From Pseudomonas sp. B6002 (lineage in GTDB: Bacteria > Pseudomonadota > Gammaproteobacteria > Pseudomonadales > Pseudomonadaceae): a stretch of DNA of 43,053 bases. Where the stretch lies: NCBI RefSeq assembly GCF_013385985.1, contig NZ_JACAOY010000033.1:1-43053 (forward strand). Reading direction: 5' to 3'. The translations under genes and the position numbers were made by a program. The notes under the pieces are model-generated. The model searched no databases and was not told the DNA's origin. It saw only the letters and a list, made by a program, of their open reading frames with translations. Below, piece after piece: positions 18,386 through 43,053 of this stretch (positions are counted from its first letter, which is position 1; each line of letters starts with the position of its first letter).

Positions 18386-18648
18386 GCCTTCGATCGCTCT
18401 CACGCTTCATCGTGGGGGCGCTCAAAAAAACCTGAATTTAAATTGAACCCGCTCTGATCCGCGCTTGTCCCCGCTTCCCATGTCACCCCCCGCGCTGCAA
18501 ATCCCTTAATTTCCCAACCCTGTCGGAAGCCCCTCCAGGCCCCCGGCTGCGCCCGCATTTTTTACCGGGCAACCAGCACACCCCGATCCAAGCGGCAGCT
18601 GAAAACGGACTTTCTCCTCAACCGTGACTTATCAGGCAGGTTACCCCC
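18386..18648 (+). promoter_or_regulatory. Leader/promoter region of the lipopeptide synthetase genes, with a near-consensus PvdS box
   Basis: This 263-base gap holds no gene I can support. Within it, 18439-18462 reads TAAAT, 16 bases, CGC. This matches the PvdS pattern of the four boxes above except for the last base of the -10 triplet. It overlaps the palindrome AATTTAAATT (18435-18444). A 9-bp hairpin with two G-T pairs (18396-18419) follows pvdP but lacks a T run. The ribosome site before the ATG at 18649 is weak (CAGGCAGG). Function of the PvdS-like box is untested; the exact lipopeptide promoter is not identifiable by eye. Confidence 0.35.
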
Positions 18649-42890
<24,242 letters not shown>

Positions 42891-42901
42891 GGGGTGTGCG
42901 T

Positions 42902-43053
42902 TGTAGGAGCTGGCTTGCCTGCGATAGCGGTGGTGGGTCGGTGTACATATCCGTTGCTGCGGTAACGGCCACCTATGGTTCCGCTCTTACAGCGGGTCAC
43001 TTTTGGAAAGGCCCAAAAGTAACCAAAAGGCCTTCGCCCCACCACTCGGCACC
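42902..43053. repeat. Dispersed repeat region: REP half-site plus inverted repeat, running off the window
   Basis: Eleven bases after the viscC stop, TGTAGGAGCTGGCTTGCC starts a REP sequence of the same family as the REPIN at 13009. It continues into a stretch with an inverted pair GGTCACTTTTGG (42995-43006) and CCAAAAGTAACC (43013-43024). I associate this combination with a long dispersed intergenic repeat of P. fluorescens-group genomes; the family name would need a repeat search. No gene is supported in 42891-43053. Confidence 0.6.

Noticed and set aside
18396-18419. Hairpin after pvdP as a terminator
   Set aside because: The stem has two G-T pairs and is followed by an A run rather than a T run on the coding strand.

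Overview
The window comes from a fluorescent Pseudomonas of the P. fluorescens group. The evidence is high GC, a complete block of pyoverdine (pvd) maturation and transport genes in recognisable form, REP/REPIN repeats of the P. fluorescens type, and a large lipopeptide synthetase pair next to the pyoverdine genes. This arrangement resembles strains such as SBW25, where viscB and viscC lie beside the pvd locus and viscA is far away; that comparison is from memory, not from a search.

Layout. (1) 1-7547, plus strand: the 3' part of the terminal pyoverdine peptide synthetase (pvdD-type), ending in a thioesterase. (2) 7548-7786: a REPIN and a strong bidirectional terminator. (3) 7787-12007, minus strand: the ferripyoverdine receptor fpvA and the ferribactin exporter pvdE. 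(4) 12168-12995, plus strand: pvdF (N5-hydroxyornithine formyltransferase), divergent from pvdE, with one PvdS-type iron-starvation promoter facing each gene. (5) 13009-13074: an almost perfect REPIN hairpin between convergent genes. (6) 13086-16632, minus strand: the periplasmic maturation operon pvdM-pvdN-pvdO. (7) 16769-18385, plus strand: the tyrosinase pvdP, divergent from pvdM, again with paired PvdS boxes. (8) 18649-42890, plus strand: two overlapping synthetase genes with four and three modules, viscB- and viscC-like, ending in tandem thioesterases. (9) 42902-43053: dispersed-repeat sequence.

How the genes work together. PvdD finishes the acylated ferribactin peptide in the cytoplasm, and PvdF supplies formylated hydroxyornithine for it. 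PvdE moves the precursor to the periplasm, where PvdP, PvdM, PvdO and PvdN form the chromophore and alter its side chain. FpvA imports the iron complex and carries an N-terminal signalling domain. Four TAAAT-N16-CGT boxes place pvdE, pvdF, pvdMNO and pvdP under the sigma factor PvdS.

The second assembly line is separate. Its seven adenylation pockets read Thr-Val-Leu-Ser-Leu-Ser-Ile/Val. Its condensation domains are mostly of the dual condensation/epimerisation kind, with one ordinary LCL domain in the second module of the second protein. This matches residues 3-9 of a viscosin/massetolide-family cyclic lipopeptide. There is no starter condensation domain and no modules 1-2 in the window, so a partner synthetase must be encoded elsewhere. 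The most interesting points are a His-to-Tyr change in the epimerisation motif of the domain that would set the configuration of Leu5, a shortened last dual C/E domain, and a near-consensus PvdS box upstream of viscB that could link lipopeptide production to iron starvation.
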